DNA of 64,000 bases from Microbacteriaceae bacterium VKM Ac-2854 (lineage in GTDB: Bacteria > Actinomycetota > Actinomycetes > Actinomycetales > Microbacteriaceae), in the NCBI GenBank assembly GCA_013205085.1, contig JABMLH010000005.1:262915-326914 (forward strand), given 5' to 3'. Shown here in pieces: positions 1 through 9,054 of the stretch (the stretch's first letter is position 1; the number at the start of each line of letters is the position of its first letter). The position numbers and the translations under genes were made by a program. The notes under the pieces are model-generated. The model made no database searches, was not told where the DNA came from, and saw only the letters and a program-made list of their open reading frames with translations.

Positions 1-12
1 CTGCCGCTCGCC

Positions 13-69
13 GGTTGAGCCTGCCGAAACCATACCCTCCGGAGAACGGTGGTTTCGGCAGGCTCAACC
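13..69. repeat. 20-bp perfect inverted repeat
   Basis: Bases 13-32 and 50-69 are exact reverse complements (core GGTTGAGCCTGCCGAAACC) around a 17-base loop. No gene covers it. The core looks like the short dispersed palindromes I remember between genes in Microbacteriaceae genomes. It may act as a terminator for the methyltransferase gene, which ends at 128 on the minus strand, or for a gene left of the window. Confidence 0.75.
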
Positions 70-136
70 AGCATCCACCAACGGCTTGCGCAGGCTCAAC
101 CAGCACCCACCAACGGCTTGCGCAGGCTCAACCAGC
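61..136. repeat. 32-bp tandem repeat, 2.4 copies, sharing the inverted-repeat core
   Basis: Two full 32-bp units at 61-92 and 93-124 differ at one base, and a partial third begins at 125. Each unit begins with GGCTCAACCAGC, the same word as the right arm of the neighbouring inverted repeat. The partial copy contains the stop codon of the methyltransferase gene, so the array has grown into, or set, the end of that gene. Confidence 0.8.
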
Positions 137-769
137 GGGGTCGCGCGTGACGACCACAACGTGGTCAGCGTGCTCGACGGTGCGACCGTCGGGCAGTTGC
201 GTGCTGCGGCGGTGGTACCCGGCCGACACGCTCCAGCCGGGAGCGGCGGGCAACTGCAGCAGCGCAATCGTCTGCGCCACATCCGGCAGCTCGACGTGGT
301 GCCCGTGCGCCCCGCTCGGCGGCTCGGCGTGCGACAGGATGACCAGCCGCCCGCCCGGAGCGACCGCGGCCCACGCGCTGCGCAGGATGCGATCGCGCTC
401 GAACGGTAGGGTCGAGTGCAGGTACGAGGCGGTCACGAGGTCGAAGCCGCCCGCGGGGAATCCCGCATCCAGGTCGGACTGCTCGAAGCGGACGGTGACG
501 CCGAGCTGAGCCGCGTGCTCCCGTGCCCGCGCCAGCGCGACCTCCGAGACGTCGACGCCGAGCACATCCCAGCCGTTCGACGCCAACCACATGGCGTCAG
601 CTCCCTCCCCGCTGCCGAGGTCGAGCGCCCGTGCTCCGGGCGACGCCGGTTCGTCACCGATCACCGGCACCAGGAGTACGTTCGGTCGGCCGCTCCATTT
701 GCGACCCGCGCTGTACATGTCGTCCCAGAACTCCGCGGCGGAGGCGGCGGGAGGCGTCGATTCAGTCAT
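128..769 (-). CDS. Class I SAM-dependent methyltransferase, small-molecule type
   Basis: A 213-residue soluble protein with a Rossmann-type methyltransferase core. Motif I is ALDLGSGEGAD at about residues 44-54, followed by the acidic VLGVDVS strand and a motif III-like FDLVTASYLHS stretch. The opening AEFWDDMY and the overall spacing resemble the TehB/thiopurine methyltransferase-like group that acts on small molecules; the substrate cannot be read from the sequence. I chose the ATG at 769 because the reading frame upstream has no domain signal, although the GGAGG there touches the start codon, which is an unusually short spacing. The last codons lie in the 32-bp repeat array. Confidence 0.8.
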   Translation of the reverse strand: MTESTPPAASAAEFWDDMYSAGRKWSGRPNVLLVPVIGDEPASPGARALDLGSGEGADAMWLASNGWDVLGVDVSEVALARAREHAAQLGVTVRFEQSDLDAGFPAGGFDLVTASYLHSTLPFERDRILRSAWAAVAPGGRLVILSHAEPPSGAHGHHVELPDVAQTIALLQLPAAPGWSVSAGYHRRSTQLPDGRTVEHADHVVVVTRDPAG

Positions 770-990
770 CCTCCGAGGGTCCGCCGAACCACCGCGTCGA
801 CGCAAGTCGTGTTGCTGTTCCGGCAAAGGAATCCAGCTGGACGCCACGTCCGACCTCCCTGGACGCGACGTGAGAACTCGGACATCCGACGCGCAGCACC
901 GATAGGCAGGAGGGGCAAGGGCGATCCGATCTCCGGAATCGTGACAACGAATCGGGCCGGCGAACCGGCTCACGAAGAGGTGTCTGAGTA

Positions 991-1983
991 ATGAGAATCG
1001 AAACCCCGACTTCGCCGCGCCGCCGCGCCGGCCGAGTCCTCCTCGCGACGGCGACGTGCGGCCTCGTGGCCTTCGGCACGATCACCGCCGCACCCGTCGC
1101 CTTCGCGGCCACGACGGCGGCGAGCAGCACCGCCGCGGCCTGGAGTCCCATCGCCGAGGGCGAGAACAGCGCGAACGCGTTGACCGTGCAACACCTGCTG
1201 AACGCGGCCGGCTACCCGGTCGTCGCGGACGGCGTGTTCGGCCCGGCGACGGCGGAGGCGGTGCGCGCCTTCCAGACCGATCGCGGACTCTCGGTCGACG
1301 GCATCGTCGGCGAGCAGACCGGATCCGCGCTCGCGGTCACCGTGCAGAACGGCGACACCGGCGACGCGGTCCGCGGCCTGCAGGTCCAGCTGAACAAGAC
1401 CGGCGCGAGCGTCGAGGTCGACGGCGTCTTCGGCCCCGGAACCCAGGCGGCCGTCGAGTCGTATCAGTCCAGCGCCGGCCTCACCGTCGACGGCATCGTC
1501 GGCCCCGCCACCTGGCAGGCGCTGGTCGGCGCCGGCTCCGGCACGACCCCGAACCCCGGCCAGCCCGGCGAGACCTTCGCCACGCTGAACGAGGAGCAGC
1601 TCGCCAACGTGCGCACCATCATCGCGGAGGGGAAGAACGCCGGCGTCCCCGAATACGGCTGGGTCATCGGCATCGCCACGGCGATGCAGGAGTCGCGGCT
1701 GCGCAACCTGGAGGGCGGCGACCGCGACTCGGTGGGCCTGTTCCAGCAGCGTCCGTCCGCCGGCTGGGGCGACCCGGCCCAGCTGGTCGACCCGGTCTAC
1801 GCCTCGCGGGCGTTCTACGGCGGGCCGAACAGCCCCACGCCGAACCGCGGCCTGCTCGATGTGGCGGGCTGGGAATCGATGACGGTCACTCAGGCGGCGC
1901 AGGCCGTGCAGGTGTCCGCGTATCCGGATGCGTACGCCCAGTGGGAGACCCTGGCGCGGGACGCCGTCGCGAGTGAGGGCTGA
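991..1983 (+). CDS. Secreted peptidoglycan-binding protein with lysozyme-like C-terminal domain
   Basis: A 330-residue exported protein. Residues 1-40 form a signal peptide (RRRAGR, a hydrophobic stretch, then AFA-A). Two PG_binding_1 repeats follow at about 50-110 and 115-175, each with a VDGVFGP...DGIVG pattern. The C-terminal 130 residues contain IATAMQESRLRN and GLFQQRPSAGWG, which resemble the transglycosylase/lysozyme-like fold with the Glu of MQES as candidate acid. It probably binds and cuts peptidoglycan outside the cell. It is followed after 3 bases by a sister gene with the same binding repeats, so the two form an operon. Confidence 0.85.
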   Translation: MRIETPTSPRRRAGRVLLATATCGLVAFGTITAAPVAFAATTAASSTAAAWSPIAEGENSANALTVQHLLNAAGYPVVADGVFGPATAEAVRAFQTDRGLSVDGIVGEQTGSALAVTVQNGDTGDAVRGLQVQLNKTGASVEVDGVFGPGTQAAVESYQSSAGLTVDGIVGPATWQALVGAGSGTTPNPGQPGETFATLNEEQLANVRTIIAEGKNAGVPEYGWVIGIATAMQESRLRNLEGGDRDSVGLFQQRPSAGWGDPAQLVDPVYASRAFYGGPNSPTPNRGLLDVAGWESMTVTQAAQAVQVSAYPDAYAQWETLARDAVASEG

Positions 1984-1986
1984 GCC

Positions 1987-2964
1987 ATGACCACCACCAC
2001 GAACACCAGCATCAGGGCCCGTTTCGCCGCCGTCCTCACGGCCGTGCTGCTCGCCCTCGGCCTGGTCGCCGTCGGCGGCACCAGCGCCCAGGCCGCCGAC
2101 TGGCGCGTCGTCTCGAACGGGTCCACCGGCACCGACGTGACCACCGCGCAGTACCTGCTGCGTGCCTCCGGCCAGTCCCTCGACGTCGACGGTGCCTTCG
2201 GTGCGGGCACGGAGGCCGCGACCACGAGCTTCCAGTCCGCCAACGGTCTCACCGCCGACGGCGTGATCGGCGCGGAGACCTGGGGCGCCCTCACCGTGAC
2301 CGTGCAGTCCGGCGACTCCGGTGACGCCGTGAGCGCCGCGCAGACGCAGCTCAACGCGAACGGAGCCTCGCTCGCGGTCGACGGCGCGTTCGGTGCGGGC
2401 ACGGATGCCGCGGCGCGCAGCTTCCAGAGTTCCGCCGGCCTGACCGCGGACGGCATCGTCGGCCCGGCCACCTGGCAGGCCCTGCTCACGGGTAGCGGCG
2501 GTGGCACTGCGCCGCCGAGCGGGGACGCGGCCGCGACGGCTCAGGCGATCCTCGACAATCCCGGCATCGAGCTCTACGAGTTCCCGGAGGATCCGGCGTC
2601 GACCTCGCTCGCGAACATCCGCGACACGGCGGCCGGTCAGCCGGCGAAGACCAGCCCCTACGGGGATGCGGGAGTCACGTCGGTGAACCTCTCCCCCGCG
2701 ATGCTCAGCGCGCTGCTCGCGCTGAACACCGAGTACGGCCACACGCTGCGGGTCACCTCCATCGCGGGCGAGGACCACACCACGACCTCGAAGCACTACC
2801 TCGGCCAGGCGGTGGACATCGACCTGATCGACGGCGTGCGCGTCTACGAGGGCGCCGACCACCAGGCGATCCAGGATGCGTGCGACGCGATGGGCGCGAC
2901 GCTCACGCTCGGCCCGGGCGACGAGGGTCACTCCGACCACGTGCACTGCGAGTTCGCGGGCTAA
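1987..2964 (+). CDS. Secreted peptidoglycan-binding protein with M15-like peptidase domain
   Basis: A 325-residue exported protein with a signal peptide ending near TSAQAA (residue 36) and two PG_binding_1 repeats closely similar to those of the gene before it. The C-terminal domain differs: SKHYLGQAVDID fits the SxHxxGxAxD zinc motif and HSDHVHCEF the HxxHxH motif of D-Ala-D-Ala carboxypeptidases of the M15/VanY type. It likely trims peptide stems or cross-links in the wall. Start at the ATG 3 bases after the previous stop, with GAGGGC upstream. A 24-bp-stem palindrome follows the stop. Confidence 0.85.
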   Translation: MTTTTNTSIRARFAAVLTAVLLALGLVAVGGTSAQAADWRVVSNGSTGTDVTTAQYLLRASGQSLDVDGAFGAGTEAATTSFQSANGLTADGVIGAETWGALTVTVQSGDSGDAVSAAQTQLNANGASLAVDGAFGAGTDAAARSFQSSAGLTADGIVGPATWQALLTGSGGGTAPPSGDAAATAQAILDNPGIELYEFPEDPASTSLANIRDTAAGQPAKTSPYGDAGVTSVNLSPAMLSALLALNTEYGHTLRVTSIAGEDHTTTSKHYLGQAVDIDLIDGVRVYEGADHQAIQDACDAMGATLTLGPGDEGHSDHVHCEFAG

Positions 2965-2974
2965 CGGATCGCAG

Positions 2975-3025
2975 AAAAGGGTTGTCACTTTGTCGGTAAC
3001 GTACCGACAAAGTGACAACCCTTTT
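2975..3025. terminator. Long palindrome, likely bidirectional terminator
   Basis: Two perfect 24-bp arms (2975-2998 and 3002-3025) with a 3-base loop lie between converging genes. The arms begin with AAAAGGG and end in CCCTTTT, so a short U tract follows the stem whichever way it is read. It should stop transcription from both the hydrolase operon and argG. Its stem word GTTGTCACT recurs in the palindrome at 57135. Confidence 0.85.
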
Positions 3026-3042
3026 CCGCGGGTAGGCCGGCC

Positions 3043-4602
<1,560 letters not shown>

Positions 4603-4648
4603 TCAGTACGAGGACGCAGCGAGCGCCCCGCGATCAAGGAGACGAATC

Positions 4649-5071
4649 ATGAAGTACATGCTGATCATGCGCCAGACCGACGCAGCGCTCGAGGCGCAGG
4701 CGAACGCCGACTTCGAGGCGCTCATCAACGCGATGGGCGAGTTCAACCAGGCGATGATCGCCGCCGGAGTCCTGCTCGCGGGCGACGGCCTGGCCGACGC
4801 GAAGGAGGGCTTCGTCGTCGACTTCTCCGCCGAGAAGCCGATCGTGACCGACGGACCCTACGGCGAGACGCACGAACTCTTCAACGGCTTCTGGATGCTC
4901 CAGGTCGCCAGCAAGGAGGAGGCCGTCGAGTGGGCTCGTCGCGCGCCGCTCGGCGCCGGCCAGAAGCTCGAGGTGCGCCGGGTGACCGACGCCAGCGACT
5001 TCGAGGACTTCGCCGAGAACGAGCACATCAAGAAGGAAGCCGAGTGGCGCGCCGAGCACGGCGAGCGATGA
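4649..5071 (+). CDS. YCII/DGPF-domain protein partnered with ECF sigma factor
   Basis: A 140-residue ferredoxin-fold-like YCII (DGPF) protein. The start MKYMLIMRQTD and the central VTDGPYGET motif are typical, with Y in place of the usual F. The biochemical role of the family is unsettled. AAGGAGA lies 8 bases before ATG 4649. Its stop is followed one base later by the start of an ECF sigma factor. DGPF proteins are the standard partners of ECF42 sigma factors, so this one probably belongs to that sigma factor's regulon or controls it. Confidence 0.88.
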   Translation: MKYMLIMRQTDAALEAQANADFEALINAMGEFNQAMIAAGVLLAGDGLADAKEGFVVDFSAEKPIVTDGPYGETHELFNGFWMLQVASKEEAVEWARRAPLGAGQKLEVRRVTDASDFEDFAENEHIKKEAEWRAEHGER

Positions 5072-5072
5072 G

Positions 5073-6320
5073 ATGAGCGATCAGGCATCCGTCGACCTGG
5101 CTCGCGTGGTCGACGCCCTGTGGCGGATCGAGGGCGCGCGGATCGTGGCCACCCTGACCGCGATGACGCGCGACCTCGGCCAGGCCGAGGATCTCGCGCA
5201 GGAGGCGGTTGCGGATGCGCTGCGTAAGTGGCAGCACGACGGCGTCCCGGAGAACCCCGGCGCGTGGTTGACGGCGGTCGCCAAGCGCAAGGCGATCGAC
5301 GGCTGGCGTCGCCGTGAGCGGCTCGACGAGCGCTACCAGGCGCTGGCGCACGAGTTGGGCGAGTCCGCGGAGGACGAGTGGCAGCCGATCCCGGACGAGC
5401 TGTTGCGGCTCGTCTTCACCGCCTGCCATCCGGTGCTGTCGCGGGAGGCGCAGGTGGCGCTGACCCTCCGCGTGGTGGGCGGCCTGAGCACCGAGGAAAT
5501 CGCCCGGATTCTGCTGCTCCCGATCGCCACGGTGCAGCAACGGATCGTGCGGGCGAAGAAGACGCTCGCCGCGGCGAAGGTGCCGTTCGAGACGCCAGAG
5601 CCCGCGCAGTGGCGCGAGCGCCTCTCCGCTGTTCTCGCGGTGGTCTACCTGATCTTCACCGAGGGCTACGCCGCGACGTCCGGCGAGCGTTGGATCCGCA
5701 GCGAAGTGGCCGATGAGGCTCTTCGGCTCGGCCGGGTGCTCGCGGGGCTGCTGCCGGGCGAACCCGAGGTGCACGGACTCCTGGCGCTGATGGAGTTCCA
5801 GGCCTCACGCTTCGCGGCCCGGGTGGCGGCCGACGGCTCACCGATCCTGCTCGCCGATCAAGACCGTTCCCGCTGGGACCGCGCCCAGATCTGGCGGGCC
5901 GGCGCGGCCTTGGAGCGATCGGATGCGCTGGGTCGCGGCCGAGGGAACTACGCGTTGCAGGCCGCGATCGCGCAATGCCACGCGGTCGCGGCCAGCATCG
6001 CAGCCACCGACTGGGACCGGATCGTGCTGCTGTACGAGGCGCTGGGACGGCTCGCGCCGAACCCCGTCGTCGAGCTCAATCGCGCCGTCGCCGTCTCGAT
6101 GGCGACGGGCCCGGCGAACGCTCTGCGCATCGTGGACGCGCTCGGCGCCGACGGCGCGCTGCGCGGTTCGTTCCTGCTCCCGAGCGTGCGCGGCGAACTC
6201 CTCGCACAGCTCGGTCGCACCGAGGAGGCACGCAGCGAACTCGTCACCGCCGCCGGCCTCACCGCGAACGAGCGCGAGCGCGAGGTGCTGCTCGCCAAGG
6301 CGCGCGCCCTGCCGTCCTGA
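5073..6320 (+). CDS. ECF42-type RNA polymerase sigma factor with long C-terminal extension
   Basis: A 415-residue sigma factor. Sigma region 2 covers about residues 8-80 (DLGQAEDLAQEAVADAL and GWRRRERLDE) and sigma region 4 about 105-170 (ALTLRVVGGLSTEEIARIL, TVQQRIVRAKKTL). The remaining ~230 residues form a helical, TPR-like extension carrying LADQDRSRWDRAQI, as expected for the DUF6596-containing ECF42 group. In that group the extension, rather than an anti-sigma factor, is thought to control activity; no anti-sigma gene is present here. It lies directly after its DGPF partner gene. Confidence 0.9.
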   Translation: MSDQASVDLARVVDALWRIEGARIVATLTAMTRDLGQAEDLAQEAVADALRKWQHDGVPENPGAWLTAVAKRKAIDGWRRRERLDERYQALAHELGESAEDEWQPIPDELLRLVFTACHPVLSREAQVALTLRVVGGLSTEEIARILLLPIATVQQRIVRAKKTLAAAKVPFETPEPAQWRERLSAVLAVVYLIFTEGYAATSGERWIRSEVADEALRLGRVLAGLLPGEPEVHGLLALMEFQASRFAARVAADGSPILLADQDRSRWDRAQIWRAGAALERSDALGRGRGNYALQAAIAQCHAVAASIAATDWDRIVLLYEALGRLAPNPVVELNRAVAVSMATGPANALRIVDALGADGALRGSFLLPSVRGELLAQLGRTEEARSELVTAAGLTANEREREVLLAKARALPS

Positions 6321-6325
6321 CGGAG

Positions 6326-7033
6326 TCAGCGCAGCCTGCTCCCCCGCTCCGCCAGCGCCTCGGCCAGGATCCGGACCGCCTGGGGACCGACCCCGTGAAT
6401 CCGCAGCAGCTCACCCTGCGTCATCGCGGCGAGCTGCTCGAAGCGAGTGATCCCGTGCACCGCGAGTTCCCGGGTCGCCACGTTCCCGATCGTCGTCGGG
6501 AACTCCGACCGCGTCCATCGCGCCGCCGCTGCGATCCGCCGAGCCAGCAGCTGCGGCGACTCCGTCGCGTCCAGAAGGAGGTCCTCGAACGCTCCGGCCG
6601 CGAGGATCCGTTCCAGTTCGACCGCGCGGACGAGGTGCCAGTCGCGGGCCGTGGCGTCGGATCCGTGCCGTGCGCGGATCCGCGCCGCGACGACCTCGGG
6701 CGGAGCCGTCAGCCGCACGAGCAGCACCTCGGCCCCGATCGCCTCGGCGTATCGTTCGCGTTCCCGTTCCGCCTCGACCACCCCCGCTAGCACGAAGCGC
6801 TGAGCCCCCGCCGCTCGGAATCCCGCCGCGAGCGCGCGCAGATTCGTCAGCTCGACCTCGTGCGCGAACCGGTCGCCCTCGGGTGCCGGTCGGATCCGCC
6901 GGATGGCATCCAGATCGATCAGCGCGTGCGCCGGCTCCGCGTCACCGAGCACGTCGCTCAGCGCCTCCGCGACCGTCGTCTTGCCGACGCCGACCGTTCC
7001 GTTGACGATGACGCCGCCGATCGATCCGCTCAC
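6326..7033 (-). CDS. P-loop kinase-like ATPase with C-terminal helix-hairpin-helix segment
   Basis: A 235-residue protein. A Walker A motif (NGTVGVGKTTVAE) near residue 12 starts an adenylate-kinase-like fold with IDLDAIRRI and a lid-like RARHGSDA region, suggesting a small-molecule or nucleotide kinase. The last 60 residues differ: ITRFEQLAAMTQGELLRIHG followed by VGPQAVRIL has the pattern of a helix-hairpin-helix or SAM-like helical module, which is uncommon on such kinases. I chose GTG 7033 over ATG 7054 because GAGAGGA lies 7 bases before it. Converges on the sigma factor gene with a 5-base gap. Substrate unknown. Confidence 0.7.
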   Translation of the reverse strand: MSGSIGGVIVNGTVGVGKTTVAEALSDVLGDAEPAHALIDLDAIRRIRPAPEGDRFAHEVELTNLRALAAGFRAAGAQRFVLAGVVEAERERERYAEAIGAEVLLVRLTAPPEVVAARIRARHGSDATARDWHLVRAVELERILAAGAFEDLLLDATESPQLLARRIAAAARWTRSEFPTTIGNVATRELAVHGITRFEQLAAMTQGELLRIHGVGPQAVRILAEALAERGSRLR

Positions 7034-7115
7034 CCGTCGATCCTCTCGTAACATTGCCGCGGCGCTCGCTCGGATTGGCTAGGGTCGTAGTCGACGGCCC
7101 GCGAACGGGTCGCAT

Positions 7116-7189
7116 GGCGTCGTGGCGGAGTGGCTACGCAGCGGTCTGCAAAACCGTGTACACGGGTTCGAATCCCGTCGATGCCTCCA
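7116..7189 (+). tRNA. tRNA-Cys (GCA)
   Basis: A full cloverleaf. The acceptor stem GGCGTCG pairs with CGATGCC with one G-T pair, the anticodon loop CTGCAAA (7146-7152) carries GCA at 7148-7150, the T arm contains GGGTTCGAATCCC, and CCA is encoded (7187-7189). The anticodon reads cysteine codons. A small variable loop and a discriminator T agree with tRNA-Cys. Confidence 0.96.
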
Positions 7190-7235
7190 GCGCGAGAAGT
7201 CCGGGGCGTGCGGCTCCGGCGCCGCGAGTTCGTGC

Positions 7236-7303
7236 ACGAACGGCGGCTGAGCCGGGTCCTCGAACGGTATCCCGTCCACGAACCCCTCTCAGCCGCCGTT
7301 CGT
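7236..7303. terminator. 16-bp inverted repeat after tRNA-Cys and aldo/keto reductase
   Basis: Perfect 16-bp arms at 7236-7251 and 7288-7303 with a 36-base loop, between tRNA-Cys (plus) and the converging reductase gene (minus). There is no U tract; a structural terminator or processing site is inferred. Confidence 0.5.
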
Positions 7304-7321
7304 CCCGTGCGATGCCCTGGC

Positions 7322-8251
7322 CTACGGCAGCAGGTGCCCCGCCGCGGTGTAGAGGCGGTACCACTCCTCGCGGGTGAGCGGAAGGTCCGAGCCCAGCGCC
7401 GAGTCCTGCACCCGCTTCAGGTTCGTGGTGCCGAGCACCACCTGCATCTTCGCCGGGTGCCGCGTGATCCAGGCCACCGCGATCGCCTCGGCCGGTACGC
7501 CGTAGGCGGCACTCAGCTCGTCGATCACGTCGTTCAGTTCGGAGTAGTGCTCGCGGTCACCGAGGAACACGCCGTCGAAGAAGCCCTTCTGGAACGGCGA
7601 CCACGCCTGCAGCGTGATGTCGTTCAGCCGGCTGTAGTCGAGGATGCCGTTGTCGCGATCGATCGATTGATCCTGACCGACCATGTTCGCGGCGATCCCC
7701 TGCGCGATCAGCGGCGCGTGGGTGATGCTGAGCTGCACCTGGTTGATCGCCAGCGGCTGGCGGACGTACTTCTTCAGCAGCTCGGTCTGGCCCGGCGTGT
7801 GGTTCGAGACGCCGAAGAATCGGACCTTGCCGGCCGCCTCCAACTCGTCGAAGGCGCTCGCGACCTCTTCGGGCTCGACCAGAGTGTCGGGGCGGTGCAG
7901 CAGGAGGGCGTCGAGGTAGTCGAGCTGCAGGGCGGCGAGCGACTCGTCCACCGTGTTCAGGATGTGCTGCTTCGAGAAGTCGAAGTAGCCCGAGCGGATG
8001 CCCACCTTCGACTGCACAACAACAGCCTCGCGTTCGGCGGGCGTGAACGACACCGCCTCGCCGAAGCGCTTCTCGCAGAGGTGGCGCTCGCCTCCGTAGA
8101 TGTCGGCGTGGTCGAAGTAGTTGATCCCCGCGTCGCGGGCGGCGCCGATCAGGGCGCGGATCTGTTGGTCGTCGAGGTCGGTGATCCTCATCAGCCCGAG
8201 GATGACATTGGAGGTTTCGAGTGTGGTCTGCGGCATCGTTGCGATCTTCAC
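7322..8251 (-). CDS. Aldo/keto reductase, YdhF-like
   Basis: A 309-residue NADPH-dependent oxidoreductase of the TIM-barrel AKR superfamily. The catalytic set is visible: Asp and Tyr in YFDHADIYGG, Lys in VVQSKVGI, and His-equivalent residues in FFGVSNHTPGQ. It resembles E. coli YdhF more than the sugar reductases; the natural substrate is not known. The frame opens with GTG 8251; ATG 8236 (MPQTTLETS) is also possible and neither has a clear ribosome site. The gene stands alone between tRNA-Cys and the dha operon. Confidence 0.88.
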   Translation of the reverse strand: MKIATMPQTTLETSNVILGLMRITDLDDQQIRALIGAARDAGINYFDHADIYGGERHLCEKRFGEAVSFTPAEREAVVVQSKVGIRSGYFDFSKQHILNTVDESLAALQLDYLDALLLHRPDTLVEPEEVASAFDELEAAGKVRFFGVSNHTPGQTELLKKYVRQPLAINQVQLSITHAPLIAQGIAANMVGQDQSIDRDNGILDYSRLNDITLQAWSPFQKGFFDGVFLGDREHYSELNDVIDELSAAYGVPAEAIAVAWITRHPAKMQVVLGTTNLKRVQDSALGSDLPLTREEWYRLYTAAGHLLP

Positions 8252-8367
8252 CGCTCCATCCTCGTCGGGTTGCCGCCGTGGAGTAAAGGGGCGCGCCGAA
8301 TCGATTCGATCCCGACGACGCGACGGATCCGTTCGACGCAGGGGCGTCGATCACGCCGCCGCGCGGC

Positions 8368-9054
8368 TCAGACCTCGCCGAAGCCCGAAGCGACCAGTTT
8401 CGCCAGCGCCTCGACGGCGGTCTCCGCGTCCGTCCCACTCGCCGAGATGGTGACGTCATCGCCCTTGACCAGGCCGAGCGACATCACCCCGAGCAGGCTC
8501 GTCGCATCCTTCCCGTTCGCGTCCACGCGCGCGGCGAACGTCGAGGCGAGTCGCACGAAATCGGCCGCAGGCCGGGCATGCAGACCGTTCGGATTGATCA
8601 GGGTGACCGTCTGCGAGACTCCGGCGGCCGCGGGCGGCTGCGCGTCGACGGGCGTCGGCGCGCCGCCGGCCGCTTCGGCCGCCCGACGCACCGCGTCCAG
8701 ATCCGCCCCGGACTCGGCGGCCACCGCGGCGGACACCGCACCTTCCACCAACGGAGCGTCGGCGATCAGGACCCGCTCGCGCAGCTCATCGTCGAGGAAA
8801 TCGAGCGCGGTCTCCGCCGTCAGAATGGCCGAGCCGAGATCGCAGAGCACCACGACTCCCGCGCCGCCGTCCGCCGCGGCGATCCCCGCCCCGACGCGGT
8901 CGAAGCTCGTCCCGATCCCACCCTCGTCGGTGCCGCCGGCCGCCACGAGAGCCACGGAGGGCGCCATCTGAGCGGCCAATTCCACCAGCCCCTCGGCGAT
9001 CTTCGCGCTGTGCGAGACGAGGACGAGCCCGACCATCCCATCGGCCACGCTCAC
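8368..9054 (-). CDS. dhaM: DhaM: PTS phosphoryl donor for dihydroxyacetone kinase, EIIA-HPr fusion
   Basis: A 228-residue two-domain protein. Residues 1-130 form a mannose-type EIIA domain with active-site His in VLVSHSAKIAEG. A Pro/Ala linker follows, and residues ~145-228 form an HPr domain with His in NPNGLHARPAADF. It passes phosphate from PEP-driven enzyme I to the ADP held by DhaL. E. coli DhaM carries a further EI-like domain that is absent here, so enzyme I must come from elsewhere in the genome. GTG 9054 overlaps the dhaL stop (GTGA), so translation is coupled. Confidence 0.92.
   Translation of the reverse strand: MSVADGMVGLVLVSHSAKIAEGLVELAAQMAPSVALVAAGGTDEGGIGTSFDRVGAGIAAADGGAGVVVLCDLGSAILTAETALDFLDDELRERVLIADAPLVEGAVSAAVAAESGADLDAVRRAAEAAGGAPTPVDAQPPAAAGVSQTVTLINPNGLHARPAADFVRLASTFAARVDANGKDATSLLGVMSLGLVKGDDVTISASGTDAETAVEALAKLVASGFGEV

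Noticed and set aside
3-136. Insertion sequence end or attachment site
   Set aside because: No transposase or integrase, no target duplication and no tRNA at this place; a dispersed palindrome with tandem growth explains it better.
970-3018. 682-codon minus-strand frame over the two hydrolase genes
   Set aside because: No recognisable domain, and the plus strand carries two exported proteins with clear repeats and signal peptides.
7116-7189. tRNA-Cys as a prophage or island attachment site
   Set aside because: No integrase gene and no repeat of the tRNA 3' end were seen in the neighbouring sequence; flanking genes are ordinary.
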